DNA from: RUG369 sp050949645
GTDB taxonomy: Bacteria > Planctomycetota > Planctomycetia > Pirellulales > Thermoguttaceae
NCBI GenBank assembly: GCA_050949645.1
Contig: JBMNGC010000001.1
Location: 2,232,001 to 2,296,000, forward strand
Length of the DNA stretch: 64,000 nucleotides
Direction of reading: 5' to 3'
Under the pieces are notes generated by a model, which worked only from the letters and a program-made list of their open reading frames with translations, ran no database searches and was not told the DNA's origin. Numbering within the stretch: the stretch's first letter is position 1; every line of letters starts with the position of its first letter. Shown piece by piece: positions 17,836-26,311 of the stretch. Position numbers and translations under genes: made by a program.

Positions 17836-18956
17836 ATGACTCGTCTTCCTGATAAGCGGCGCGGCTTCACGCTTGTTGAACTCCTCGTCGTCATCGCTAT
17901 CATCGGTATTCTGATCGGAGACTCCTTCTCCCAGCCGTTCAGGCGGCTCGAGAAGCCGCGCGTCGCATGCAGTGCACGAATAATCTTAAGCAGATTGGAC
18001 TCGCGCTCCAGAACTATCACGACACGCACCAATGCTTCCCTCCTCTACGCACTTCGCCGTCAGACCCTGCTGGAAGCGTTGTCGGTCGCAGTATTTCTGC
18101 CGCATGGGGATGCGTAAGTTTTTACGTTGCGCTTTACCCATTCATAGAACAGACCGCTCGATACGAGAGCGTGCTAGCTGGAGGAACTGAATCTAACGAC
18201 TTCGCCGCATGGCGCGCTGTCTGGCTATGCAACCAACCAGAATACCAAGGCTTGATCCCCACATTGGGATGTCCGTCCGACGACGTCGCGCGCACCCCGT
18301 CTTTCTTTAACAGAGGGCAATGCGGCTCTTACTCCGGTTCGCAAGGCGACGCAACGGTCTCTGTTACCGAAGGCGCCATCACGAAACGCGGATTCTTCCC
18401 CGGCGGTAGCGGTCGGCTCGACTCGAAGAATTTTAAGTGCAACTCCATGTCGTCAATTAAAGACGGCACGTCGAATACACTCGCGATCATCGAAGCATGC
18501 TGCGGTCAGGAGGCCGGTACGGAAGAAGTTAAGGGTGGAACCGTCAAATTTGGCGGCGGTTCGCCCGCAAGCTGTCTCGCGACGGTCTCAATCGATGAAC
18601 CGGGTATTTACAGCTCTACCGACCTCGCCGCAGACGTCCACGGTCAAATCCATACCGACGGTCGGCCAGCCGTCCTTGTCGTCTCGACCATTCTGCCGCC
18701 GAACTCGCCGTCATGTCGCACCGAAGTACACAACCCCGGCGCGGGCTGGGGCTATCAGAGCGCGTCAAGCTACCACTCGGGCGGCGTCAACGCGCTGCGC
18801 CTCGACGGTTCCGTCTCGTTCTTCTCTGATTCGATCGACTGCGGTCCTGACATGAATACGACAGAATACACCTCTAAGGATCCGGTTGGCAAGAGCCCCT
18901 TCGGCGTCTGGGGCGCTCTCGGCTCCATCAACGGCGGCGAGTCGGCCTCACTCTGA
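17836..18956 (+). pseudogene. DUF1559 prepilin-like protein, copy 3, frameshifted
   Basis: The start ATG at 17836 (ACGGAGG box) gives the normal leader and GFTLVELLVVIAIIGILIG, then the frame shifts. Where the other copies read GGACTCCT or similar, this copy reads GGAGACTCC at 17917-17925, a 2-nt GA duplication. The rest of the family protein continues in another frame to 18956, including the H-x9-DG box (HSGGVNALRLDG). Deleting two bases restores 373 codons in one frame. As read, the product would be a short prepilin head followed by unrelated residues. It could be a real pseudogene, a phase-variable site or a sequencing error. The body resembles copy 4 (AACCGQ-type, GWGYQSASSYHSGG). Confidence 0.85.
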
Positions 18957-18985
18957 TCTGCGCCTCGATTTATTCCCAAAATCTT

Positions 18986-19019
18986 AAAGCCCTCTTCCAT
19001 CCGGAAGGGGGCTTTTTTT
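18986..19019 (+). terminator. Terminator of DUF1559 copy 3
   Basis: AAAGCCCTCTTCC pairs with GGAAGGGGGCTTT across a very short loop, followed by T7. It is intact although the gene is broken. Confidence 0.85.
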
Positions 19020-19058
19020 GCGCTCGGATTTCTCAAGTGATTTTCTGAAAAATAAATG

Positions 19059-19103
19059 ACAGACGCAAAAAAAACTTTACAAAATAGAAAAAATGTCTAC
19101 ACT
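19059..19103 (+). promoter_or_regulatory. ACAGACGCAAAA element and promoter of DUF1559 copy 4
   Basis: ACAGACGCAAA (19059-19069) precedes TTTACA (19076-19081), a 16-nt spacer and TACACT (19098-19103). The geometry matches copy 2. The leader is about 190 nt. Confidence 0.5.
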
Positions 19104-19303
19104 ACAGTAGGGACTCTCCCTATTGTGGCGTCATCAGAAAGATGAAGACAAGCTTGGGAGAACGTCGACCGATCAACGTGGCGTTCCACCATTTGGCGTT
19201 GGACGTTTTTCCATCGCCGCCAGTTGATCTACGCGCAAAGCGACGCTTTTTCTAAGCCCTGACTGGCGCTAAATGCGCGGCCTTTTATTATCGGAGATTT
19301 ACT

Positions 19304-20407
19304 ATGACTCGCCTTTTTGAAAAACGACGCGGCTTCACGCTCGTGGAGCTCCTTGTCGTCATCGCTATTATCGGTATTCTGATCGGCCTTCTTCTCCCCG
19401 CCGTCCAGGCGGCTCGAGAGGCCGCGCGACGAATGCAGTGCACGAACAATCTCAAGCAGATTGGACTCGCGCTCCAGAACTATCACGACACGAACAATTA
19501 CTTCCCGCCGCTCCGCACCTCTCCTAGCCATGACCCGATCTGGGCCGCGTGGGGCTGCGTGAGCTTTTACGTCCCCCTTTATCCCTTCATCGAACAGAGC
19601 GCGCGGTACCAGAGCGTGCTCGCGGAAGGGGACGAGAGTCACAACTTCGACGGATGGGGCAAGGTCTGGCGGTGCTCCGCAGCCGAGTTCCAGGGCCTGA
19701 TCCCCGGACTGGGGTGTCCCTCCGATCCTGCCGGTATCTCTCAGTCTCACATTAGCAACGCGCAACGCGGCTCCTACTCCGGTTCACAAGGCGACGCGAC
19801 GATCTCTGTTTTCGAAAATGCCGTCACCGATCGCGGATTCTTCCCCGGCGGTCTCGGGCGCAGCGACCTGAACCTTCTCAAGTGCAACACCATGGCGTCG
19901 ATAGTGGACGGGACGTCGAATACGCTCGCGGTCATCGAAGCGTGCTGCGGCCAGCGCGCCGGCACGAACCGCATTAAAGGCGGAACGGTCCTCTTTTCCG
20001 AAGGTTCACCCTCGAGCTGCCTCGCGACGGTCGATAATGACGACCATAACGTCTACAAAAACTCTCTCCAGGTCGCCTCGAGCGTCCACGGCGAAGTCCA
20101 CACCGACGGCCGGCCCGGCATTCTCGTCGTCTCGACGGTGCTGCCGCCGAACTCCCCGTCATGCCGCACCGACATTAGCAACCCCGGCTGGGGCTGGGGC
20201 TATCAGAGCGCTTCGAGCTATCACTCTGGCGGCGTTAACGCGCTGCGCGTCGACGGCTCCGTCGCCTTCTATTCCGACACGATCGACTGCGGTCCCAACC
20301 TCGGCGTGACAGATTACGTCTCGAAGGACCCATCCGGCGTGAGCCCCTTCGGAGTCTGGGGCGCCCTCGGCTCCATCAACGGCGGCGAATCCACGACGGG
20401 GAACTGA
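19304..20407 (+). CDS. DUF1559 prepilin-like protein, copy 4
   Basis: A 367-residue family member with leader MTRLFEKRRGFTLVELLVV and the prepilin site after Gly10. The H-x9-DG box is HSGGVNALRVDG near residue 310. It shares with copy 3 the SGSQGDAT, VIEACCGQ and GWGYQSASSYHSGG segments, so copies 3 and 4 form a second sub-pair distinct from copies 1 and 2. A TCGGAGATTT box precedes the ATG. Envelope display after prepilin-peptidase cleavage is the family expectation; no function is known. Confidence 0.92.
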   Translation: MTRLFEKRRGFTLVELLVVIAIIGILIGLLLPAVQAAREAARRMQCTNNLKQIGLALQNYHDTNNYFPPLRTSPSHDPIWAAWGCVSFYVPLYPFIEQSARYQSVLAEGDESHNFDGWGKVWRCSAAEFQGLIPGLGCPSDPAGISQSHISNAQRGSYSGSQGDATISVFENAVTDRGFFPGGLGRSDLNLLKCNTMASIVDGTSNTLAVIEACCGQRAGTNRIKGGTVLFSEGSPSSCLATVDNDDHNVYKNSLQVASSVHGEVHTDGRPGILVVSTVLPPNSPSCRTDISNPGWGWGYQSASSYHSGGVNALRVDGSVAFYSDTIDCGPNLGVTDYVSKDPSGVSPFGVWGALGSINGGESTTGN

Positions 20408-20436
20408 TCTTCGTCTCGTTTCATTCACAACTCCCT

Positions 20437-20470
20437 AAAGCCCTCTTCTCTTTGGAAGGGGACTTTTTTT
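20437..20470 (+). terminator. Terminator of DUF1559 copy 4
   Basis: Same hairpin as in the other copies, with one change (GGGGACTTT instead of GGGGGCTTT) that weakens one base pair, followed by a T-run. Confidence 0.75.
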
Positions 20471-20501
20471 ATCGCTATTGCGCTCGAATCTTCAAGATTT
20501 C

Positions 20502-20529
20502 TTGACTTTTAACTTCGCGCCGCTATAGT
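20502..20529 (+). promoter_or_regulatory. Promoter of the large DUF4091/GH123-like gene
   Basis: TTGACT (20502-20507), a 16-nt spacer and TATAGT (20524-20529), about 50 nt before the start codon. Confidence 0.6.
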
Positions 20530-20587
20530 CGGTAGCGGCGTGTACAACGCGACTTACGCCACAATGCCTTCGGCAAAGGAGAGAGAG

Positions 20588-23500
20588 ATGAGAACACGTT
20601 TTGCGCTTTGGATATTTTACGTAGGACTCGCCGCCGCGGGGCTGAGCTTCGGCGCTGAGCCCGGCGAATTCGCGTCGCAATTGTGCCGCGACGGAGGAGG
20701 CGACTGGGATCGCGTCGTCCCGGTCGTCGTCAAAAATGAAACGAAAAATGACTACACGGAGCGCGTCCTTTACGTCCCGATCGCCGGAACGGAAGACGCG
20801 CCGGTCGAAGGCGCGTTGCCCTTAGCGGATCAGCTCGCTCAGTCGTTGCGCGTCACGAACTCAGAGGGAGTCGAATATATCTTCAACGTCGCGACTCCGG
20901 ACGGGCGCTTCGTCGACAAAGGACCGATTCCAGAAAAAAGCTGCCTCGCCATGCCCGCCAACGTTCCGGCGGGCTCCGAAGAGACCTTGTACGTTTTCGC
21001 GGGCAACGCGCAGGCGTATCCCAACCCTGACCGCCTCGCCGAATTTTACAAGACCGCGACGAATCTGAGCTTCGAAGAGGGCGACGGCCTCGAGCCCGAC
21101 GCATGGCGCTTCAAGGAAACCGACGACGGGCACAGGCTGCTATGGACGACCGAAGATCCATTCTCGGGCGCGAAGTGCGTTCGATGCGACGTCGATAAGG
21201 GTCAGAAACCATCGTGGGTCGCGGCGCGTCAGTCGGGAATCGCCGTCGAGCCGGGCGCAACATACCGATTCGAAGGAATGGTGCGTGGAAAAGACGTCGA
21301 AGGAAACTCAGGGTGGTATCTGCACCTCGGCAATCGCGAAAACTCGATGCTGTCTTCGCCGATGCTCTACGTCGACAAGAGGGGCGACTTCGACTGGACT
21401 CGCGTCTCACTCGATTTCACCATGCCCGAGAATGGCGAACTCCTCGAATTCGGAACCGTCCTCTATGGGACGGGCACAGCGTGGTTCGACGACGCGTCGC
21501 TAACGCGCCTCAATGACGACGGAACACCCGCTGTATCGGATGAACTCGGCGCGACGCGTGGAGTAACCGTCGGCAAAACGATCCGTCTTCCCGAAATGAA
21601 AAGCTTCCGTCCCTCCGCGACCAACCTGATCCCCAACGGTCGTCGGTACGCGACGATCCGCGTCGACGCGTCGTCGTCTGGTAATCGTCTCGTCTCCTTC
21701 GACCCGAGCGCGATTGAGGCGCGATGGAACCGAACAATTGCGGCGGACGACCTCGTTGTCGTCGACGCTCAGAATAGGCTTATTGACGTCCAGATATTTA
21801 ACGGACTTGCGTTCTTTACTGCGGACCTCGTCGGGTCGGCGCATAATGATTTCTGGGTCGTGGAGAAGAAACTCACGACGACGGCGTCGTCGAGCGCAAC
21901 GGGCGCAAATCGCAAGATCGCGAACCAGGCGTTCCCCGGGACCATGCTTCAGGCGGTCGACGCGGATCAAGGGAACGACTCGGACGCGCTCACGCCTCCC
22001 AAGTTTGCGCTGGAACGCAATCTCCTCTACGACGGCGACTTCGAATTCGTCGACCCTGAGACCTTAAAGGAAGACCCGCCGGCGCCCGACGCAATGGGCT
22101 GGACGCGCGACGCGGACGAACCGGGCGTCAAATACGAAATCTTCGATTCCGGAATTCCTGAGCTCGGCAAACGCTCGCTGCGCGTGACCGTCTCGGAAGA
22201 CGCGCCGCTCAAATGGCGCGGATGGCGACGACGCGTTAGGGTCCAGCCGAATCAAAGCTATCTGATCGGCTACGTTGTCTCGACCGACTCAAGCTCCGGC
22301 GTCTACGATCTCCATATCCACTGGCTCCAAGAGGACGGCGCTCTCGCGAAGGCGGGAATGGGGTCCCTTGCGAATCCCGTCGGCGGCAAGACGGACTGGG
22401 CCCTCAAGTTCGGGGTTCTCCGTTCGTCGGCCGACGCGGCGTTCATCGACCTTCATCTCACCAATCAGACTTACGGAATCTCGCAGTACGACTCGGTCTT
22501 TATTGCGCCCGTCGATTCCGCGAAGGTCGTCGCCTTCGGGGGCGGCAAGGCAGGCGTCTTCCAGGTCCCCGCCGTCGCCAAGGTCTTCCATGACTCCGCC
22601 TTCAACGCAGCGACGCCCGAGGTGAGCGCGGACAGTCCCGCGTTCTGCGCGCTCGCGCTCGACGAGGAAGAAACGCTGCAACTCGCTCTGCGAACTGACG
22701 CGCTTAAGGACGATCCGCGCGTCGTCTCCGTTTCCGCGCCGACGCTCCGCGGCGACTCCGACGTCGCGCTGCCGGCGCCCGAGGTCTTCGTCGTCTCGAA
22801 CACGCTCGTCGATTATCCGACGAACTACTATCGCGACGACGGCCTCGCGACGGAACGTAAATTCCCGACCGGAACGCCCGGTTGCGACGGTTGGATCGGA
22901 ATGTGGCCCGACCCGTTGATCCCTGTCGAGACCGCCGCGCCCGACGTCCAAAAAAGCGCGGCGCTCGCCAAATCGCTTGGCGACCCTGCGCTCTGGAATG
23001 ACTCTCAGGCATGCTCCGTCGACGGACTTCGCGGCGTCCTGACGCTCCGCCCGAATGAAACGCGCGCCCTATGGCTCCGCTTCAAGACGTCGCCAGAGAC
23101 GACGCCCGGGATTTACGAAGGACGCCTGACGCTGACCGGATCGAAAAAAGTCGAAATCCCCTATCGCGTCCAGGTCCTCGGCTTCAAGGCGCCGCAAACG
23201 AAGGTCGCCGGCGTCTACGACGCGCGAATCTTCTACGACTATTTCGGGGCCGACTCCTATTACGACAAGATGACGCGGATCTCGGAACACCTCCTTGATC
23301 GCAAACTCAGTCCGGACAAGCCCTTTGTCGAACCTGATATCCGGTATAACAAAGAAACCGGCGTCGCGACGGCGGATTGGACGGACTATGACGCCGTAAC
23401 CTTTCGATATTTCGACGAGCTCGGCGGCAAAGTCGCGTATTTCCCCAACGCCTTCTACCTCTTCGGCTGGGGCGTGCCTCCTAAAGTCGTCGAAGGCGAG

Positions 23501-24394
23501 GCGCCCTACCCCGGCGAATGGCCCTACGACGGCGCCGATCGCGCGGCGTTGCGACCCGAGTATAAGCGCGCCTATCAGGCGAAGCTCAAGCTCTTCTGGG
23601 AACACCTCAAGGAAAAGGGTTGGGCGGATAAGTGCGTCCTCTATATTTCAGACGAGCCTTTCTACTCGAACCCTGAGATCATCACGCAGATGAAAGCGCT
23701 CTGCGATATGATTCACGAGGTTGACCCCGCGATCCCGATCTACTCGAGTACCTGGGTCTACGTGCCCGAATGGCTCCGCTATATCGACGTCTGGGGCGTC
23801 GGCCATTATGGCGGCGTGAGCGAAGAAGCGCTCAAGACGATCAAAGACGCAGGCGGACGAATCTGGTGGACCACGGACGGGCAAATGTGCCTCGACACGC
23901 CGTTGTGCGCCGTTGAACGCCTGCTACCCTACACGTGCGTCGCGCATGGCGCCGAGGTCTATGAGTTCTGGGGCGCGACATGGTACACCTGCGACCCGTA
24001 CGAGTCCGCGTCCCACCTCTATATCTCGCAGTCTGATCAACCGGGCGTGCGATATTACGTCCGCTACCCCAACGGCGACGGGTACATTTTCTATCCCGGA
24101 GAGCTCATTGGGCGACCGGGCGAGATCATCGATTCGATTCGCTCGGAACAGGCGCGCGAAGGAATCGAGGACGCCGGATGGCTCGTAGGACTCCAAAAGG
24201 CGATTGAAGAAAAGACGGTCGAGGGCTCCCCCGAACGCGCAGAAGCGCAGAAGGCGCTCGATCGCGCCTTGAATTATCTGCCCCTCGCGTGCGGGTCGGG
24301 CCGATATTCGACGCGGTATATTGCCGATCCAGAGGAGTTCGAGCAGATTCGGCTCGACGTCGGACTTGAACTGGAAAAGCTCTTGAAACGCTGA
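20588..24394 (+). CDS. Large secreted DUF4091/GH123-like protein with carbohydrate-binding-like modules
   Basis: A 1268-residue protein with a signal peptide (about 1-23, SFGAEP). The first 800 residues hold at least two beta-sandwich modules of the CBM_4_9/discoidin sort, recognisable from blocks such as LSFEEGDGLEPDAWRF and LLYDGDFEFVD, each followed by a WRxGWRRRV- or YRFEGM-type strand pattern. The last 350 residues resemble the barrel of GH123/DUF4091: YISDEPFYS carries the Asp-Glu pair that GH123 uses for substrate-assisted release of beta-N-acetylgalactosamine. GAEVYEFWGATWYT follows, as in DUF4091 proteins. Release of an N-acetylhexosamine from mucin-type or glycosaminoglycan chains is possible but unproven. 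The AAGGAGAG box supports the ATG at 20588. Confidence 0.75.
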   Translation: MRTRFALWIFYVGLAAAGLSFGAEPGEFASQLCRDGGGDWDRVVPVVVKNETKNDYTERVLYVPIAGTEDAPVEGALPLADQLAQSLRVTNSEGVEYIFNVATPDGRFVDKGPIPEKSCLAMPANVPAGSEETLYVFAGNAQAYPNPDRLAEFYKTATNLSFEEGDGLEPDAWRFKETDDGHRLLWTTEDPFSGAKCVRCDVDKGQKPSWVAARQSGIAVEPGATYRFEGMVRGKDVEGNSGWYLHLGNRENSMLSSPMLYVDKRGDFDWTRVSLDFTMPENGELLEFGTVLYGTGTAWFDDASLTRLNDDGTPAVSDELGATRGVTVGKTIRLPEMKSFRPSATNLIPNGRRYATIRVDASSSGNRLVSFDPSAIEARWNRTIAADDLVVVDAQNRLIDVQIFNGLAFFTADLVGSAHNDFWVVEKKLTTTASSSATGANRKIANQAFPGTMLQAVDADQGNDSDALTPPKFALERNLLYDGDFEFVDPETLKEDPPAPDAMGWTRDADEPGVKYEIFDSGIPELGKRSLRVTVSEDAPLKWRGWRRRVRVQPNQSYLIGYVVSTDSSSGVYDLHIHWLQEDGALAKAGMGSLANPVGGKTDWALKFGVLRSSADAAFIDLHLTNQTYGISQYDSVFIAPVDSAKVVAFGGGKAGVFQVPAVAKVFHDSAFNAATPEVSADSPAFCALALDEEETLQLALRTDALKDDPRVVSVSAPTLRGDSDVALPAPEVFVVSNTLVDYPTNYYRDDGLATERKFPTGTPGCDGWIGMWPDPLIPVETAAPDVQKSAALAKSLGDPALWNDSQACSVDGLRGVLTLRPNETRALWLRFKTSPETTPGIYEGRLTLTGSKKVEIPYRVQVLGFKAPQTKVAGVYDARIFYDYFGADSYYDKMTRISEHLLDRKLSPDKPFVEPDIRYNKETGVATADWTDYDAVTFRYFDELGGKVAYFPNAFYLFGWGVPPKVVEGEAPYPGEWPYDGADRAALRPEYKRAYQAKLKLFWEHLKEKGWADKCVLYISDEPFYSNPEIITQMKALCDMIHEVDPAIPIYSSTWVYVPEWLRYIDVWGVGHYGGVSEEALKTIKDAGGRIWWTTDGQMCLDTPLCAVERLLPYTCVAHGAEVYEFWGATWYTCDPYESASHLYISQSDQPGVRYYVRYPNGDGYIFYPGELIGRPGEIIDSIRSEQAREGIEDAGWLVGLQKAIEEKTVEGSPERAEAQKALDRALNYLPLACGSGRYSTRYIADPEEFEQIRLDVGLELEKLLKR

Positions 24395-24423
24395 CGACCG
24401 CGCGTCGACAAGCGCCGGAAAAT

Positions 24424-24466
24424 AAAGAAGCCGTCGACCTGCTTCGAGGTCGGCGGCTTCTTTTAT
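24424..24466. terminator. Bidirectional terminator between convergent genes
   Basis: GAAGCCGTCGACCT (24427-24440) pairs with AGGTCGGCGGCTTC (24447-24460) around a 6-nt GCTTCG loop. A and T runs flank it, so it can stop the large hydrolase transcript from the left and the porin transcript from the right. Confidence 0.88.
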
Positions 24467-24485
24467 GGCCTGCGATCTGATCGCG

Positions 24486-26021
24486 TTAGAACTGGAGACT
24501 CACCTGAAGATTGACCGTATTGTTCGACGTCTTCTGCTTCGCCTCTCCGATCTGCGCCGAGTTGCAGTACGCCTTCGTGTAGGCGGCCGACCAGCGAATG
24601 TCGGGCGACCACCACCAGTTGACGCCGAAAACTACCTCGTGGAGGTCGCCATAAATCGTCGTGACGGTGGGAGTCGACGGGACGTTCTTGAGGTTGTTGA
24701 GATCCCAGTAGGCGTACATGAAGGCAAGTTCAAGCTCGCCGAGCGAGTCGGGCCGCCCGCCCGCGAAATTCTCGCCAAGGCTGAAGGGATGAGCAAGATG
24801 CGCGTTGCCGAATCCTCCCGAATTGTAATTATACGTGCGATAGCTCCCGGGCGTGAGGAAATATCGCGCCGCTAGGTTCGTACCCCAGGACGTTCCGTAA
24901 TTCTTGATGCTCGCGACGTAGTTTTCGGAACTCACGCCAAACTGTCCGCGCTGCCATGCGACTTCCCCGGTGTAGACGCTGTAGCCCTTTTCAAGGGGTA
25001 TCGCGCTGTTGAGGAGATATTTCATTCCTCCGCACCAGCTGGTCGGTCGAGCGCGCATCTTAAGGACGTTCTGCTCGTTACCAGGGATGTACCAGTACGC
25101 GCTGCCGCCCAGGTGCACGATCTCATGCAGGTCGTCCGACCCCGTCATCGAGAGATAAGGAATCGCCGTAACGCGCGTGTTGAGAATAAGGCCCGGCGCG
25201 TCGTCGAGAACGGACGCCGAATCCGTAAAGCTGCGGCCCGAATAGAGACCGTTATAGACGCGCAAACGCTTGTCCGCGTAATATTGCGTCGCGCCGACCC
25301 CGTAATGTCGGTGGGGACTGAACGTCGTCGTGCTGCCTGAGAAATAAGAGATCCCGGGCGAGTTGATGAGCAGGTCGCGCTCGCTCATGCACGTTTCGAC
25401 CTTGAAGTGACCGACCTTGATATTCTGCAGGACGGGAACATCCTTGACGCCAACCATGATATTCTTGAAGAGAAGACCGTTCGCGCGTTGCGAATTACTT
25501 GTCTGAACCGCGACGGTGCACTCGTAGTTGACGACGTCGTAGCCCGTCCCCTTGAGGCAGAAACGCGCCTCGCGAATTGGAAAATAGTTGTCGACGTCGC
25601 CGACGACCTCCTTATTGCCGCCCGATTGGTCGACGGTAATCGCGTCCATAATGAGGATGCCCCCGAGATTGTTTTTGAACTTCTTACTTGGCTCAGGCTT
25701 GTCCTCTTTGCCTGCAAGCTGTTCCTGCAGCTTGACGATTTCAGCCTGAAGCTGGTCGAGCCGCTGCTCGGGGGTGAGCTCCTCCATGGCCGAATCCCTC
25801 GCTGAACTCGGAAGATACTCGCCGGTTTCGTCCGTAGTGAATAGAGGCGCAGAGCCCGGAGAAGGCGCGGCGTCTAAAATTCCTTCCTGCGTGGAATCAG
25901 CCAACACCATGTCCGTCATCCCGGCGGCGCTCGCTGTTCCCGATGCGATAACGCCGGCGGCAACGCCGACAAAGAGCGCCAGCAGAATCCTTTCTGCTAT
26001 CGTCTTAGACGATATTGTCAT
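24486..26021 (-). CDS. Outer-membrane porin of the phosphate-selective OprO/OprP family
   Basis: A 511-residue protein with a signal peptide (about 1-33), an acidic linker and a short coiled coil (LTPEQRLDQLQAEIVKLQEQL, positions about 80-100) before the barrel, as in many trimeric porins of this family. The rest is beta-strand-rich with alternating aromatics, FPIREARFCLKG and a final strand ending in Phe (LQVSLQF), the signature of outer-membrane insertion. The family forms anion-selective, often phosphate or polyphosphate, channels; specificity here is unknown. I prefer the ATG at 26021, with GGTGG at the right distance, over a TTG at 26033. It implies a diderm envelope. Confidence 0.8.
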   Translation of the reverse strand: MTISSKTIAERILLALFVGVAAGVIASGTASAAGMTDMVLADSTQEGILDAAPSPGSAPLFTTDETGEYLPSSARDSAMEELTPEQRLDQLQAEIVKLQEQLAGKEDKPEPSKKFKNNLGGILIMDAITVDQSGGNKEVVGDVDNYFPIREARFCLKGTGYDVVNYECTVAVQTSNSQRANGLLFKNIMVGVKDVPVLQNIKVGHFKVETCMSERDLLINSPGISYFSGSTTTFSPHRHYGVGATQYYADKRLRVYNGLYSGRSFTDSASVLDDAPGLILNTRVTAIPYLSMTGSDDLHEIVHLGGSAYWYIPGNEQNVLKMRARPTSWCGGMKYLLNSAIPLEKGYSVYTGEVAWQRGQFGVSSENYVASIKNYGTSWGTNLAARYFLTPGSYRTYNYNSGGFGNAHLAHPFSLGENFAGGRPDSLGELELAFMYAYWDLNNLKNVPSTPTVTTIYGDLHEVVFGVNWWWSPDIRWSAAYTKAYCNSAQIGEAKQKTSNNTVNLQVSLQF

Positions 26022-26311
26022 TATATCCACCAATCAATTAACATCCGTGTCGCTTGACGAGTTCTATCAGAAGCAAATCTTTTGAAAGCTAGCGCTCTCC
26101 AAAGCGTGCAAGTCCTTTATCGGAGATCATAAAGCGCGAATTCAACACTTTTTCCGAATATAACGAGAATCTTGTTTTTAAGCCGACAAAGCCAGATTTA
26201 TACCGGTTAATTAGAATAGGAAGTCTGGGTTAAATAAAAAACGGTCGCGAACCTTATTTGATTCGCGACCGTCGTCGAAGGATAAAGGCAGCTCGCGCCG
26301 CTCGAGGAGAG
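26022..26311. other. Intergenic region with the transporter terminator
   Basis: AT-rich sequence upstream of the porin; promoter elements are expected on the minus strand but I find no clear -35/-10 pair. The left part also carries the terminator listed next. Confidence 0.4.
26231..26272 (-). terminator. Terminator of the AspT-type transporter gene
   Basis: ACGGTCGCGAA (26241-26251) pairs with TTCGCGACCGT (26262-26272); on the minus strand the stem is followed by TTTTTATTTA. Confidence 0.88.
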
